This document shows positions 18,964-28,168 of a DNA stretch of 58,555 bases, in pieces. Position numbers and translations under genes: made by a program. The DNA is from Desulfobacca sp. 4484_104 (lineage in GTDB: Bacteria; Desulfobacterota; Desulfobaccia; Desulfobaccales; Desulfobaccaceae): the NCBI GenBank assembly GCA_002049795.1, contig MUKC01000020.1:1-58555 (forward strand). The letters are read 5' to 3'. The first letter of the stretch is position 1. Every line of letters begins with the position of its first letter. The notes below the pieces were generated by a model. It saw only the letters and a program-made list of their open reading frames with translations. It was not told the DNA's origin and did not search any database.

Positions 18964-20172
18964 TCAACCGCCTAAGAGCATCAGGGCCGGTTCCTCCAGG
19001 TAGGCAATGACCTGACGCAGAAATCTGGCCGCCTGGCCGCCGTCGACGACCCGATGATCAAAAGTCAGTACCAGTGGCAAGATCTGGCGGATCTGAACTT
19101 GATCCTGCCACCAGCGGGGCAACTCCTGGCGGCGGCCTACCCCCAGGATTCCCACCTCCGGGTAGTTCATGATCGGAGTGCCCCAGAGTCCACCCACGGC
19201 CCCATAGTTGGTAATGGTAAAAGTCCCGCCCTGCAGATCCGCGATGTCGATGCTCCGATCCCGGGCCTGGGCCGCGAGCTGTTGAATTTCGCTCGCCATT
19301 TCCAGGATGCTTTTATCCCCGGCATTCTTGATCACCGGCACCATGAGGCCCTCGGGGGTATCGGTGGCAATGCCGATATTATAATACTTTTTTAAGATAA
19401 TCTCATCGGCCTGCTCATCCAGGGTAGCGTTTAAAAAAGGCTGTGCTTTTAAGGCCGGGATCACCGCCCGGATTACAAAGGGCAACAGGGTAAGATGGAT
19501 GCCACGGTTATGGGCGATCTGGCGCTGGCGTTGTTTAAGGGCAAACAGCTCGGTAATATCGGCTTCGTCCATAGCCGTGACCGGCACCGTGGACTGAAAG
19601 GCGCGGTTGACGTTGCGGGCGATAGTCCGCCGCATGCCCTTAAAAGGAACGTGCTCGATATAACCGTAGAGGTCATATTTGCGGACTTTGTGCACCGGCG
19701 GCGGGGTAGGGGCGGTAGCCTGCTGCACATCGGCTTCCAGGATGCGACCTTCAGGACCGCTACCCTTTACCTGGGTGAGATCAACACCCAGGTCTTTGGC
19801 CAGCTTGCGGACTACCGGGGTGGCCAGTACTGCCCTTTTTGGCGTAACCATTGGTTCACTCGGTTCGGGCGGCGCTTCTTCCAGTTCTCCTACGACTCCG
19901 ACTCCGGTCGGTGGTCCAGGGGCGGCCTGCTCCCCCAGATCGCCCAGAATCACAAAGACTTCCCCGACCCTAATAGTCGCACCCTCGGCAAACAAGAGTT
20001 TTAACACTACGCCATCCCGGGGGGCGGGGATTTCTACTACCGCCTTGTCGGTTTCGACCCGCGCCAAGGGTTGTCCTTCCCGGACCTGATCCCCTTCTTT
20101 GACCAACCAGGCCAGCAGTTCCCCCTCGGTCAGACCTTCCCCGACATCCGGCAATTTAAATTCCAGCGGCAC
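18964..20172 (-). CDS. 2-oxo acid dehydrogenase E2 (dihydrolipoamide acyltransferase)
   Basis: E2 carries the acyl group of a 2-oxo acid dehydrogenase complex on a lipoyl arm and passes it to CoA. Of 402 residues, 1-80 form a lipoyl domain with the lipoyl-lysine segment VETDKAVVEIP. Residues ~118-155 form the peripheral-subunit-binding domain (ATPVVRKLAKDLGVDLTQVKGSGPEGRI), and the rest is the catalytic core with FTITNYGAVGG and the active-site motif TFDHRVVDGG near the C-terminus. A GGAG ribosome site precedes the GTG start. No E1 or E3 gene is adjacent, so the substrate (pyruvate, branched-chain acids or acetoin) cannot be decided. Confidence 0.92.
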   Translation of the reverse strand: MPLEFKLPDVGEGLTEGELLAWLVKEGDQVREGQPLARVETDKAVVEIPAPRDGVVLKLLFAEGATIRVGEVFVILGDLGEQAAPGPPTGVGVVGELEEAPPEPSEPMVTPKRAVLATPVVRKLAKDLGVDLTQVKGSGPEGRILEADVQQATAPTPPPVHKVRKYDLYGYIEHVPFKGMRRTIARNVNRAFQSTVPVTAMDEADITELFALKQRQRQIAHNRGIHLTLLPFVIRAVIPALKAQPFLNATLDEQADEIILKKYYNIGIATDTPEGLMVPVIKNAGDKSILEMASEIQQLAAQARDRSIDIADLQGGTFTITNYGAVGGLWGTPIMNYPEVGILGVGRRQELPRWWQDQVQIRQILPLVLTFDHRVVDGGQAARFLRQVIAYLEEPALMLLGG

Positions 20173-20237
20173 GTCAATCTCCGATATTTAAGGTTACCTT
20201 TTTACGGGCGTTCCAGGTTAAGCAGGACAACTCACTG

Positions 20238-21017
20238 TCAAGATCGCCCGCCCTGGCCCTCGGTAATAATGGGCAAAAATCGGGGGGCCAGCGCATAGCG
20301 CACCCGATTAGCCTTTTCTTCATTATGCCGCAAGATTTCATGTTGCAACAACAGGCTCAGATAGAGCCAGGCAGTCTTTTTGTTTAAGCGAAAATAGGTC
20401 TCAAAATCAAGCAATCGGAACCAGTCTCCCTGAGTATGAGTCAGAAAATCGATTAAACCGTCGATTGTCAATTTACGGTTGCCCCGTTGTGGTAAAGGAA
20501 CCGCGGCCAGGGCTTCCCGCAAGGGGTTGCCTGGAAGTGCGCGGGGATCTAGGGGCGCAAGAGCGGGCCTTGGGGTGACAGGCTCCAGGTCTCGCCGGGC
20601 CGGACTCAGGGACAACCAGCCACCTCTAATTTGCGCAAAGTAGTTGGTCAGCTGTTCTTCAATCAGGTTCATCAAGCGAAAAAATTGCGACAGGGTGATC
20701 TCCCCGGCCAGGCGCTGGACCAGGAAATTTTTTACCTGTTGTTTGACAAATCTGGTCCGTTCGTGATTATTGACCGGTAAGCCTTCGGCCTCAATCATCA
20801 CCTGAAAAAACATCCCGGCGACCAGAGTGGTATCCAGGGCCTGATCCCTGGGACGGTGATGGACCAGGCCCCCTTCTCGGACCAAAAACTTGCTTTGGGC
20901 AACGGCCCAGCGGGCAAAATCAGTCTCGAATTTTGGCAATTCTGCCGGTGCCAGGAATTCTACTGTAGCCCGGCTTAAGTTACGAACGGTTACAAGGCGC
21001 GCTTCCTCCGTGATCAT
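20238..21017 (-). CDS. Protein of unknown function with C-terminal winged-helix-like region
   Basis: I do not recognise this 259-residue soluble protein. Residues 1-150 look mainly helical, with a segment (GMFFQVMIEAEGLPVNNHER) that might be conserved. Residues ~150-180 are a proline-rich linker, and residues ~190-250 have the helix/strand pattern of a winged helix (LIDFLTHTQGDWFRLLDFET, then YLSLLLQHEILRHN). A strong GGAGGGG ribosome site precedes the ATG. The E2 gene follows 65 bases downstream on the same strand. A DNA-binding regulator is a guess based only on the C-terminal region. Confidence 0.7.
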   Translation of the reverse strand: MITEEARLVTVRNLSRATVEFLAPAELPKFETDFARWAVAQSKFLVREGGLVHHRPRDQALDTTLVAGMFFQVMIEAEGLPVNNHERTRFVKQQVKNFLVQRLAGEITLSQFFRLMNLIEEQLTNYFAQIRGGWLSLSPARRDLEPVTPRPALAPLDPRALPGNPLREALAAVPLPQRGNRKLTIDGLIDFLTHTQGDWFRLLDFETYFRLNKKTAWLYLSLLLQHEILRHNEEKANRVRYALAPRFLPIITEGQGGRS

Positions 21018-21244
21018 TTTTACCCCTCCCTAGGTAAAGAAGCCCACTTCATCAAAAAACGCCGTCTAATCAGCCGCCGTCCCGGAAATTCCTCCCTTTT
21101 AAAACTCTTGTGGTGCGAAATGGTTCAGGAAGGTTTTTACCATCAGGTAACGAATCCTCAAAATTAATATTAGATTAAAAACAACTCTAGAGCAAGAGCC
21201 GAAAGAATACCTTGGTTAAAGCACCGGAGAAAAACCCTATGGCC

Positions 21245-21442
21245 TCATCTGCGGCCAATCATCAGATACAGGCCGACGAAAATCAAGACCGAGGCCAATA
21301 AGGTGCCCCATTTTTGCCAGGTCAGGAACTGGGGACTCATTCTGACCTGACGCCGCCGGTATGACCGCCGTTGAAAATTATTGACGAGCAAGATAATCAT
21401 GCCGATCAGGGCCAAGAGCGGTCCCAGATATGACTGTTCCAT
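21245..21442 (-). CDS. Small two-helix membrane protein, unknown function
   Basis: This 65-residue protein has a hydrophobic helix at residues 6-22, a strongly basic loop (RRSYRRRQ) and a second helix at ~47-62. The charge pattern predicts both ends outside and the basic loop in the cytoplasm. A good ribosome site (GGAAAGGATG) precedes the ATG. The 227 bases between it and the next gene downstream hold no feature I can name. The codon use and ribosome site make it a likely real gene. Confidence 0.6.
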   Translation of the reverse strand: MEQSYLGPLLALIGMIILLVNNFQRRSYRRRQVRMSPQFLTWQKWGTLLASVLIFVGLYLMIGRR

Positions 21443-21511
21443 GTCATCCTTTCCGAAAATATAAAATTAATCAAACGATTATATTTCTGATGGCTATGAA
21501 CCTCGTTAACT

Positions 21512-23269
21512 TTACGGAATTGCGGCCGAGCCGCAGACGCCGCAGCGCCGACAGACCCGGGGGTCGCAAGGCGGGGTCGGTTTGCCAGCCAGGGCCAGTT
21601 GATACTCTTCCCATAGATAAGATTTGTGCAGTCCGTGATCAATAAAGTCCCAGGGGAACAATTCTTCTGGAGCGCGGGGGCGGAGCACGAAAAAATCCGG
21701 GTTAAGCGGACTATGGCGAAAGGCCTGATTCCAGTTGCCGCCGGCCTGGTGCGCGGCCAGGAGCATCAGGCCGACCCGCCGATCGCCCCGGGCCAGCAGG
21801 GCCTGGATATAGGCCCATTTGGGCAGGTCGGCATGAACCCGCACCTGGGGACTGCCCTTGAGTGCGCGTTTGACCAGTCTGATCCGGTCCTTGAGTTCCG
21901 GTAGGTCGAGGAACGGCACCCATTGAAAAGGGGTGAAAGGTTTGGGAACAAAGGAGTGCAGGCTGACCGTCAGGCTGGCCAGTCCCTTGCGGCCCCGGCT
22001 AGATTTTGTCACGGCATGCTTCAGACGTTTCACTAACCGGGCAATGTCCCGTACCTCCTCCCTGGTTTCGGTGGGCAATCCCACCATAAAGTAGAGGCGC
22101 AGATTAGGGATTCCGGCTTTGTGCAGATTTACTGCCGCGGCGTTAAGCTCCGCTTCGCTAAGTCCTTTATTGATCACTTGGCGTAATCGCTCACTCCCCG
22201 CTTCCGGGGCTAAAGCAATGGTCTTAACGCCGCCTTGAGCCAGCAGATCAAACAGTTCCCGATCTGCGGAGTCGGCCCGGATCGAACTGATGCCCAACTG
22301 CCCCCCGGCTGCTACTACTTGTTGGCAGAGTTCGTGAATGGCGGGATGATCGGAGACCGCGGCCCCCACCAGGCCGATTTTGTGGCGCTGCGTCAGGCCG
22401 AGATCAATCTGACGGCTCAATTCTATCAGAGATCGTTGCCGCGGTGGTCGGTAAACAAACCCTGCGGCACAGAAACGGCAGCCGCGGCCACAACCCCGAC
22501 CAACCTCCACCAGAAACATCTGGCCGAACTCGGCTCCGGGGGCTAGCAACTGGCTGTGGCAGGGATAAGCCTCCAGATCGGGCGGATGCCGGGCCATGAC
22601 TTTGGACGGGTACCCGGGAGCCGGAATAAAATCGGCCAATGTGCCGTCGTCGTGATAAGTCGGCTGGTAACCGGCCGGAACATAGGCTCCGGGCTGGCTG
22701 GCCGCCAAGGCCTTTAGGACCTGATGACGGTCCGGGTTGGACTTTAAATTTCTGGCCAGGAAATAAAAGAAATTTTCCACCTGACCTTCGGCTTCTCCCA
22801 GAAAAAAAGCATCTATAAATGGCGCCAAGGGTTCCGGATTGAGAAAGGTGGTTACCCCGCCCGCCAAGATCAGCGGGAAGTTGGGTCCGCGTTGGTCGGC
22901 CAACAGGGGAATATGGGCCTGGTCCAGAATTTTTAAAACCTGGGGATAATCAGCTTCATAGGGGAGTGCGAAGGCCAGCGCGGCAAAATCGCTCAGAGGC
23001 CGCCGTGATTCCAGCGACAGGATAGGGGTGCCGGTGCGCTGGTATTCCAGCCATAAATCCCACGGGGGCAAGAAGGCCCGTTCACAGGTTAGATCGGGGT
23101 GATCGTTCAGCCGCCGGTAAACGGCCTGAAACCCCAGATTGCTCATGCCTACCTGGTAGAGGTTGGGATAGACCAGGGCTAGCGGCCAACGATGGCCCCA
23201 TTCCCGGATTATCGCCCCTTGTTCCTGATCTAGCAGGTTTTTCAGGTGGGCAATGATTTTTCTGGACAT
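21512..23269 (-). CDS. B12-binding-type radical SAM protein (TIGR03960-like)
   Basis: The 585-residue protein begins with a cobalamin-binding-like domain (ALVYPNLYQVGMSNLGFQ, ILAGGVTTFLNPEPL, DAFFLGEAEG). A radical SAM domain follows with the cluster motif CGRGCRFCAAG (Cys-x3-Cys-x2-Cys) around residue 260, SSIRADSADRELFDLL, and LAPEAGSERLRQVINKG. It resembles the uncharacterised family TIGR03960. The last 20 residues hold four cysteines (CDPRVCRRCGVCG), which could bind an extra Fe-S cluster. TIGR03960 proteins are often followed by a DUF2344 partner, not seen here. Substrate unknown. It follows ftsZ on the same strand after a gap of 69 bases. Confidence 0.85.
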   Translation of the reverse strand: MSRKIIAHLKNLLDQEQGAIIREWGHRWPLALVYPNLYQVGMSNLGFQAVYRRLNDHPDLTCERAFLPPWDLWLEYQRTGTPILSLESRRPLSDFAALAFALPYEADYPQVLKILDQAHIPLLADQRGPNFPLILAGGVTTFLNPEPLAPFIDAFFLGEAEGQVENFFYFLARNLKSNPDRHQVLKALAASQPGAYVPAGYQPTYHDDGTLADFIPAPGYPSKVMARHPPDLEAYPCHSQLLAPGAEFGQMFLVEVGRGCGRGCRFCAAGFVYRPPRQRSLIELSRQIDLGLTQRHKIGLVGAAVSDHPAIHELCQQVVAAGGQLGISSIRADSADRELFDLLAQGGVKTIALAPEAGSERLRQVINKGLSEAELNAAAVNLHKAGIPNLRLYFMVGLPTETREEVRDIARLVKRLKHAVTKSSRGRKGLASLTVSLHSFVPKPFTPFQWVPFLDLPELKDRIRLVKRALKGSPQVRVHADLPKWAYIQALLARGDRRVGLMLLAAHQAGGNWNQAFRHSPLNPDFFVLRPRAPEELFPWDFIDHGLHKSYLWEEYQLALAGKPTPPCDPRVCRRCGVCGSAAIP

Positions 23270-23290
23270 TTAACTAAGGAGGGCCATTAG

Positions 23291-23325
23291 GGGGCGGAAG
23301 GCAGTGGCCCTGAAGCTTCCGCCCC
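23291..23325. repeat. Inverted repeat downstream of ftsZ
   Basis: GGGGCGGAAG (23291-23300) pairs perfectly with CTTCCGCCCC (23316-23325) around a 15-base loop. On the ftsZ strand no T-run follows, so it may slow or end transcription of the dcw cluster, or stabilise its 3' end, but it is not a classical terminator. Confidence 0.5.
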
Positions 23326-23338
23326 TCCAGATATAGGC

Positions 23339-24547
23339 TCAATCGGCCTGTTGTCGCATAAAAGTAGGGATGTCTAGCTCATCTTCTTCGTAATGCAGAT
23401 CCGGGTGAACCACGTTTTTTTTATTAGCCACCAGCTCCAGATTAGTCCTTTTATGGCTATCTCCCCGGGTCATTTCCCGGAGCCGCGAGATATCGTCTTC
23501 TTGGCGAATTATAGTAGGTATTTCAAGTTCTTCGGGAGTAGCTGCTTGAACTCGGGTGGCCCGCTGGGGTTTTTCCGGTTCAGATTTTTTGCCGATGCCG
23601 GTGCCAATGACCGTCACTCGGGTTTCATCTTGCAGATTTTCATCCACTACCCAACCGAAAATAATGTTGGCATCCTCGTGGGCCTCTTCCTGAATCAGGG
23701 AACAGGCATCGCGCAGTTCATCCAGCGAGAAGTCCAGACCGCTGGTAATATTGATCAGGATGCCCCGCGCGCCCCGCAGGGTCAGATCTTCCAACAAGGG
23801 GCTGGAGATGGCTTTCTGGGCGGCTTCTACGGCCCGATTGCTGCCGCTGGCAATGCCAGTGCCCATCAGGGCCATGCCCATCTCACTCATGATGCTGCGC
23901 ACATCCGCAAAATCGACATTGATATGGCCGGTGACCATGATCAGGTCGGAAATGCCTTTGACCGCATAGAGCAGCACTTCGTTAGCCCGGGCAAAGGTTT
24001 CTAATCCCGGAGTTTTCTTGGTATCCAGGCTGAGCAACCGGTCGTTGGGAATGGTGATCAGGGTATCAACGGCTTTTTTTAACTCTTCGATGCCACTCTC
24101 GGCCTGGCGCATACGGCGCTTGCCCTCAAAGAAGAACGGCTTGGTCACCACCGCCACGGTCAGGGCGCCGATGTCTTTGCTGATCTCCGCCACAATGGGG
24201 GCCCCGCCGGTACCGGTACCGCCGCCCAGACCCGCGGCAATGAAGACCATGTCGGCGCCTTTGAGGATCTCGCGCAGGCGATCGGCGTCTTCCAGGGTGG
24301 CATCCCGTCCCACTTCCGGATCGCCCCCGGCCCCCAACCCTCTAGTTAACGTCTGCCCCAATTGGATCTTGAGGGGCGCCAGGCTCTTTTCCAGAGTTTG
24401 CGCGTCGGTATTGGCGGCAATAAAATCCACCCCTTGCATTTCTGCTCGAATCATGTCATCGACGGCGTTGCCGCCGCCGCCCCCGATCCCCAGAACCTTG
24501 ATTTTAGCTGAGGACTCTGTTTCCACCAGTTGAATATTCATACCCAT
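23339..24547 (-). CDS. ftsZ: Cell division GTPase FtsZ
   Basis: FtsZ polymerises into the division ring. The GTPase domain has the tubulin signature GGGTGTGGAP, GLGAGGDPEVG and the catalytic T7-loop region NVDFADVRSIM. I start at ATG 24547 because GGGAGGG lies seven bases upstream; the longer frame from 24562 contains that ribosome site. This gives 402 residues. The C-terminal linker is unusual: LEIPTIIRQ at ~341-349 and LDIPTFMRQ at ~391-399 both resemble the conserved C-terminal peptide that binds FtsA and other partners. It is the last gene of the dcw cluster, 33 bases after ftsA. Confidence 0.98.
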   Translation of the reverse strand: MGMNIQLVETESSAKIKVLGIGGGGGNAVDDMIRAEMQGVDFIAANTDAQTLEKSLAPLKIQLGQTLTRGLGAGGDPEVGRDATLEDADRLREILKGADMVFIAAGLGGGTGTGGAPIVAEISKDIGALTVAVVTKPFFFEGKRRMRQAESGIEELKKAVDTLITIPNDRLLSLDTKKTPGLETFARANEVLLYAVKGISDLIMVTGHINVDFADVRSIMSEMGMALMGTGIASGSNRAVEAAQKAISSPLLEDLTLRGARGILINITSGLDFSLDELRDACSLIQEEAHEDANIIFGWVVDENLQDETRVTVIGTGIGKKSEPEKPQRATRVQAATPEELEIPTIIRQEDDISRLREMTRGDSHKRTNLELVANKKNVVHPDLHYEEDELDIPTFMRQQAD

Positions 24548-24580
24548 GCTTCTCCCTCCCAACAGCTTCTAAATAAAAAG

Positions 24581-25810
24581 TTAGATAACCTCTTTGAACC
24601 ATTTTTTCATCCGATTCAGGACCCGATAAAAGATATTTTGGTCCCGAATGCGAAAGGAGTCGCGACTGCGCGGGCTTCGGGACCGAGCCCCATACAGCAC
24701 CAGACCTACCGCGGTGGCAAAGGCCGGATTGTTGATCACATCGGTAAGTCCGCCGACCCCAATAGGATAGCCCCTCCTGGTCGGGAGACCGAAAATATCA
24801 TCGGCCAACTCCGGCAACCCGGCCAACAGGGAAGAGCCGCCGGTAATAGCCACCCCGGAGATCATCGGAATGGCAAAACCGGAACGGATAATCTCTTTAT
24901 GGATGATCTCCATAATCTCTTTGGCCCGGAGATGGATGATCTCGGCCAGGATGCCCCGAGATAGATTCCGGGATTTACGGCCGCCTAAACCCGGCACCTC
25001 AATCTGTTCCTCCCGGTCTTCCAGAGTGGTCAGGCAACAGCCCCAGGTCTGCTTTAATTTTTCGGCTTCAGGTAAAGAGGTCTGGAGACCGACGGCGATG
25101 TCATTGGTCAGATTGTTGCCTCCCAGGGCCAGGACCGCGCTATGTTTAATCGAGTTGTTAGAGAAAATCGCCAGGTCCGTAGTGCCGCCGCCGAAATCGA
25201 TCAGGGCCACACCTAGCTCTTTTTCCTCGTCAGTGAGCACCGCGTCCCCGGAAGCCAGGCTTTGCAGCACGATATCCGAGACATCCAGTCCCGCCTTGTT
25301 ACAGCATTTAATTATATTACTGACCGCGGTGACCGCGCCGGTGACAATGTGCACCTTGGCCTCCAACCGCACCCCGTGAATGCCAATCGGGTCGTTAATG
25401 CCATCCTGGCCATCAACAATGTATTCTTGGGGCAAGATATGGATCACTTCCCGATCCAGGGGAATGGCCATGGCTTTGGCGGCGTCAATGACCCGGGTAA
25501 CATCGGCCTGGGTGACCTCCCGGCTTTTGACCGCGATCAGTCCCTGACTGTTGAACCCCTTGATATGGCCCCCGGCAATTCCAGCAAATACGGAGCGGAT
25601 CTCGCAGCCCGCCATCAGTTCGGCTTCTTCTACCGCTTTACGTATTGACTTAACCGTATTTTCAATGTTGACCACTACCCCTTTGCGCAATCCCTGGGAG
25701 GGATGGGTGCCAACTCCGACAATTTCCACTGAAGTGTCCGCGATTTCTCCTACTACCGCGCAGATTTTAGTCGTCCCAATATCTAACCCAACAATCAACT
25801 CCTGGCTCAC
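24581..25810 (-). CDS. ftsA: Cell division protein FtsA
   Basis: FtsA is an actin-like ATPase that ties FtsZ filaments to the inner membrane. The 409-residue protein has the phosphate-1 motif GLDIGTTKICAVVGE, the 1C domain typical of FtsA, the phosphate-2 motif LIDFGGGTTDLAIF, an adenosine motif (ITGGSSLLAGL), and a C-terminal amphipathic helix (NRMKKWFKEVI) that anchors it to the membrane. It starts on GTG behind GGAGA, nine bases after the ftsQ stop. Length and order are normal for a dcw cluster. Confidence 0.97.
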   Translation of the reverse strand: MSQELIVGLDIGTTKICAVVGEIADTSVEIVGVGTHPSQGLRKGVVVNIENTVKSIRKAVEEAELMAGCEIRSVFAGIAGGHIKGFNSQGLIAVKSREVTQADVTRVIDAAKAMAIPLDREVIHILPQEYIVDGQDGINDPIGIHGVRLEAKVHIVTGAVTAVSNIIKCCNKAGLDVSDIVLQSLASGDAVLTDEEKELGVALIDFGGGTTDLAIFSNNSIKHSAVLALGGNNLTNDIAVGLQTSLPEAEKLKQTWGCCLTTLEDREEQIEVPGLGGRKSRNLSRGILAEIIHLRAKEIMEIIHKEIIRSGFAIPMISGVAITGGSSLLAGLPELADDIFGLPTRRGYPIGVGGLTDVINNPAFATAVGLVLYGARSRSPRSRDSFRIRDQNIFYRVLNRMKKWFKEVI

Positions 25811-25819
25811 GATCTCTCC

Positions 25820-26734
25820 TTAAGGGGATGCCAGGTCAGGTTTTCTAAAACTTACCAAGACCTGGTGGGGATAGTTTAGATTGATTCTGGCCACCCGTCG
25901 TATTTCCCCCGTTCTTTCCAAGGTAGGTAATAGGCGCTGAAAATTGGCCAATTTCTGATTATGCCCCTGGAATCCGATATCTATTCCCACACCCAGGCCA
26001 ATGGTGTAAAGGGTAAGACCCCGTTCCGGGTCGATATGGATTTCGGCGATGTTGTCAAAATTCAGGGGAGCCGGAGTTTGCTTCAGAAGTCCGATTAAGT
26101 CAACTATTCTAGTTAACAACGGCGAAAGCTGATCACCAGCCGGCTGGAAATAATCGGAAGTCAGTCCGGTAATCACCGGCAGATCATACGAATCCGTCGG
26201 CTCCAGAGATTTGAATAACACCCCCTGGTGGTTCATATAGTAAAAGTGATCCAGGTGGACAATGGCCAGGGGATGCTGCTCCTTGATCACCAGGGTGAGG
26301 CGATCGGGCCATTGTCGGATGAGTTCCGCCCTCCTGATCCAGGGGTTTTGCTGCAGCGCCTTTTCGATCTCTAGCGGCTTAATGGCCAACAGACTAGTTC
26401 CCGGGCGTAATTGGGCAATTTTTAAAACTTGCGTAGGAGTAAGCCGTTCCAGGCCCTGGAGGCAAATATGACTGGCATCTTTGATACAGAAGTACGGCGA
26501 GGTCAGGCAATACTGATAACCGACTACCAACAACAGGCTAACCGAGGCCAGGATGGTGATGGCGGTGAATAGATAACATCCATAGGCCAGGCCTTTTTTG
26601 AGGGCTTTCCAGGAGCGCCGCGGACGGCGATAGGTGTTTGACCGCCGAGTCGAGCGGAATCTTTTTGCGCGCGGTGCCGACCTAAGCGATGACAAGCGAT
26701 GGGTCGAGGACCGTGAGGTGGAATAGCGATTCAT
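25820..26734 (-). CDS. ftsQ: Cell division protein FtsQ
   Basis: FtsQ is a bitopic inner-membrane scaffold of the divisome. The 304-residue protein has an unusually long, arginine/serine-rich cytoplasmic N-terminus (~50 residues), one membrane helix at ~52-75, a POTRA domain (GLERLTPTQVLKIAQLRPGTSLLAI, then NPWIRRAELIRQWPDRLTLVI) and a C-terminal beta domain (ARINLNYPHQVLVSF). Its ATG follows the murC stop directly. In most relatives murB, and sometimes ddl, stand between murC and ftsQ; here neither is present. Confidence 0.93.
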   Translation of the reverse strand: MNRYSTSRSSTHRLSSLRSAPRAKRFRSTRRSNTYRRPRRSWKALKKGLAYGCYLFTAITILASVSLLLVVGYQYCLTSPYFCIKDASHICLQGLERLTPTQVLKIAQLRPGTSLLAIKPLEIEKALQQNPWIRRAELIRQWPDRLTLVIKEQHPLAIVHLDHFYYMNHQGVLFKSLEPTDSYDLPVITGLTSDYFQPAGDQLSPLLTRIVDLIGLLKQTPAPLNFDNIAEIHIDPERGLTLYTIGLGVGIDIGFQGHNQKLANFQRLLPTLERTGEIRRVARINLNYPHQVLVSFRKPDLASP

Positions 26735-28168
26735 TTAATGAACCTTTCCAACTTGAGAAGGCGGTGGGAGATCAGGAGCAGATGGTCGCAAAGGTTGAGA
26801 TCTTAGACGCTTCAGCAGTTCTTCCCCGGTTTTATAAATATCACCGGCGCCCATGGTGACCACTACATCTCCTGGATAGAGACTGTCCCATAACTGGTCA
26901 GTCAGCTCGGCTTGGTTTTCGACATAATATACCTGGCGGTGCCCGTTCTGTCTGACGCCCTTAAATAGACAATGTCCGGAAATATCCGGGATCACTTGCT
27001 CTCCGGCACCATAGATTTCGGTCAGAAACAAGACATCGGCGCTGGGAAAGGCGGAATAAAATTCAGTCAAGAGGGCGCGGGTGCGACTGTAGCGATGCGG
27101 TTGGAAGGCTACCAACAGCCGACGGCCGCGGAAAGATTGGGCGATGGCCTCCAGCGTCACCCTGATCTCGGTGGGGTGGTGGCCGTAGTCATCGACCACG
27201 GTAATGCCCTGCGACTCCCCTTTGATCTGAAAGCGCCGGTGCACCTGGCCCAACTTGGCCAGCCCTTGCTGAATGGCGGAGAATTCCAGCCCCAGTGTCT
27301 GGGCCACCGCGGCCGCGGCCAACGAATTAGACACATAATGCTTCCCGACCAGGGGCAAGTGGATCTGACCCAATTCCTGGTTGCCGCGCCATAAGTGATA
27401 GTGACTGGTGCAGCCATCCAGCCGTAGGTCTGCGGCCCAGAAATCTCCGCCCGGCTTCAAGCCATAGGTCAACAGCGTCCCGTTTAACCTGCCCAACAGC
27501 GGTTGCAGATGTGGGTTATCCTGACAGGCGACTACCCACCCGCCCGGCTGCACCTGATTGAGGAAGGCGGCGAAAGTCTCCTGGATATGGGCCAGATCGC
27601 GGTAATGATCGAGATGCTCGCGATCGATATTGGTGACTACCGCCAGATGCGGGGTTAACGCCACCAATGAGCCATCACTTTCATCGGCTTCGGCAACGAA
27701 ATATTTACCCTGGCCCAGCACCGCGTTGCCCCCCAGGCTATCGACTACGGCTCCCACAACCACGCTGGGGTCCAGACCGGCATGGCGCAGAATGGAGGCG
27801 ATCATCGAGGTGGTGGTAGTCTTGCCGTGAGCCCCGGCCACCGCGATCTGAAATTTGCCGACCATCAGCCGGGCCAACATTTGGGCTCGGGACAGCACTT
27901 CCAGACCCAGGCGGCGGGCGGCCATGAGTTCAGGATTGTCCGGCCGGATGGCGGCCGAAACTATTACGACGTCGGGGTCTTGGAGATGATCGGCATGGTG
28001 CCCCTGGTAAATCTTGACTCCCAAACCGGCTAATCGCCGGGTTTGAGCATTAGCCGCGAGATCAGAACCGCTGACCCGGTGACCCTGACGGATCAGCAGC
28101 TCGGCCAAGCCGCTCATGCCGATGCCGCCGATACCGATAAAATGATAACTTTGGGCTAGAGACCGCAT
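26735..28168 (-). CDS. murC: UDP-N-acetylmuramate--L-alanine ligase
   Basis: MurC adds L-Ala to UDP-MurNAc. The protein begins MRSLAQSYHFIGIGGIGMSG, the family N-terminus. It has the ATP-binding loop HGKTTTTSMIA, the segment EADESDGSL, DDYGHHPTEI and QPHRYSRT. I use ATG 28168 (477 residues), which overlaps the murG stop as TAATG; an open frame reaching 28261 would lie inside murG and adds nothing typical of the family. It acts in the cytoplasm and is followed at once by ftsQ. Confidence 0.97.
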   Translation of the reverse strand: MRSLAQSYHFIGIGGIGMSGLAELLIRQGHRVSGSDLAANAQTRRLAGLGVKIYQGHHADHLQDPDVVIVSAAIRPDNPELMAARRLGLEVLSRAQMLARLMVGKFQIAVAGAHGKTTTTSMIASILRHAGLDPSVVVGAVVDSLGGNAVLGQGKYFVAEADESDGSLVALTPHLAVVTNIDREHLDHYRDLAHIQETFAAFLNQVQPGGWVVACQDNPHLQPLLGRLNGTLLTYGLKPGGDFWAADLRLDGCTSHYHLWRGNQELGQIHLPLVGKHYVSNSLAAAAVAQTLGLEFSAIQQGLAKLGQVHRRFQIKGESQGITVVDDYGHHPTEIRVTLEAIAQSFRGRRLLVAFQPHRYSRTRALLTEFYSAFPSADVLFLTEIYGAGEQVIPDISGHCLFKGVRQNGHRQVYYVENQAELTDQLWDSLYPGDVVVTMGAGDIYKTGEELLKRLRSQPLRPSAPDLPPPSQVGKVH

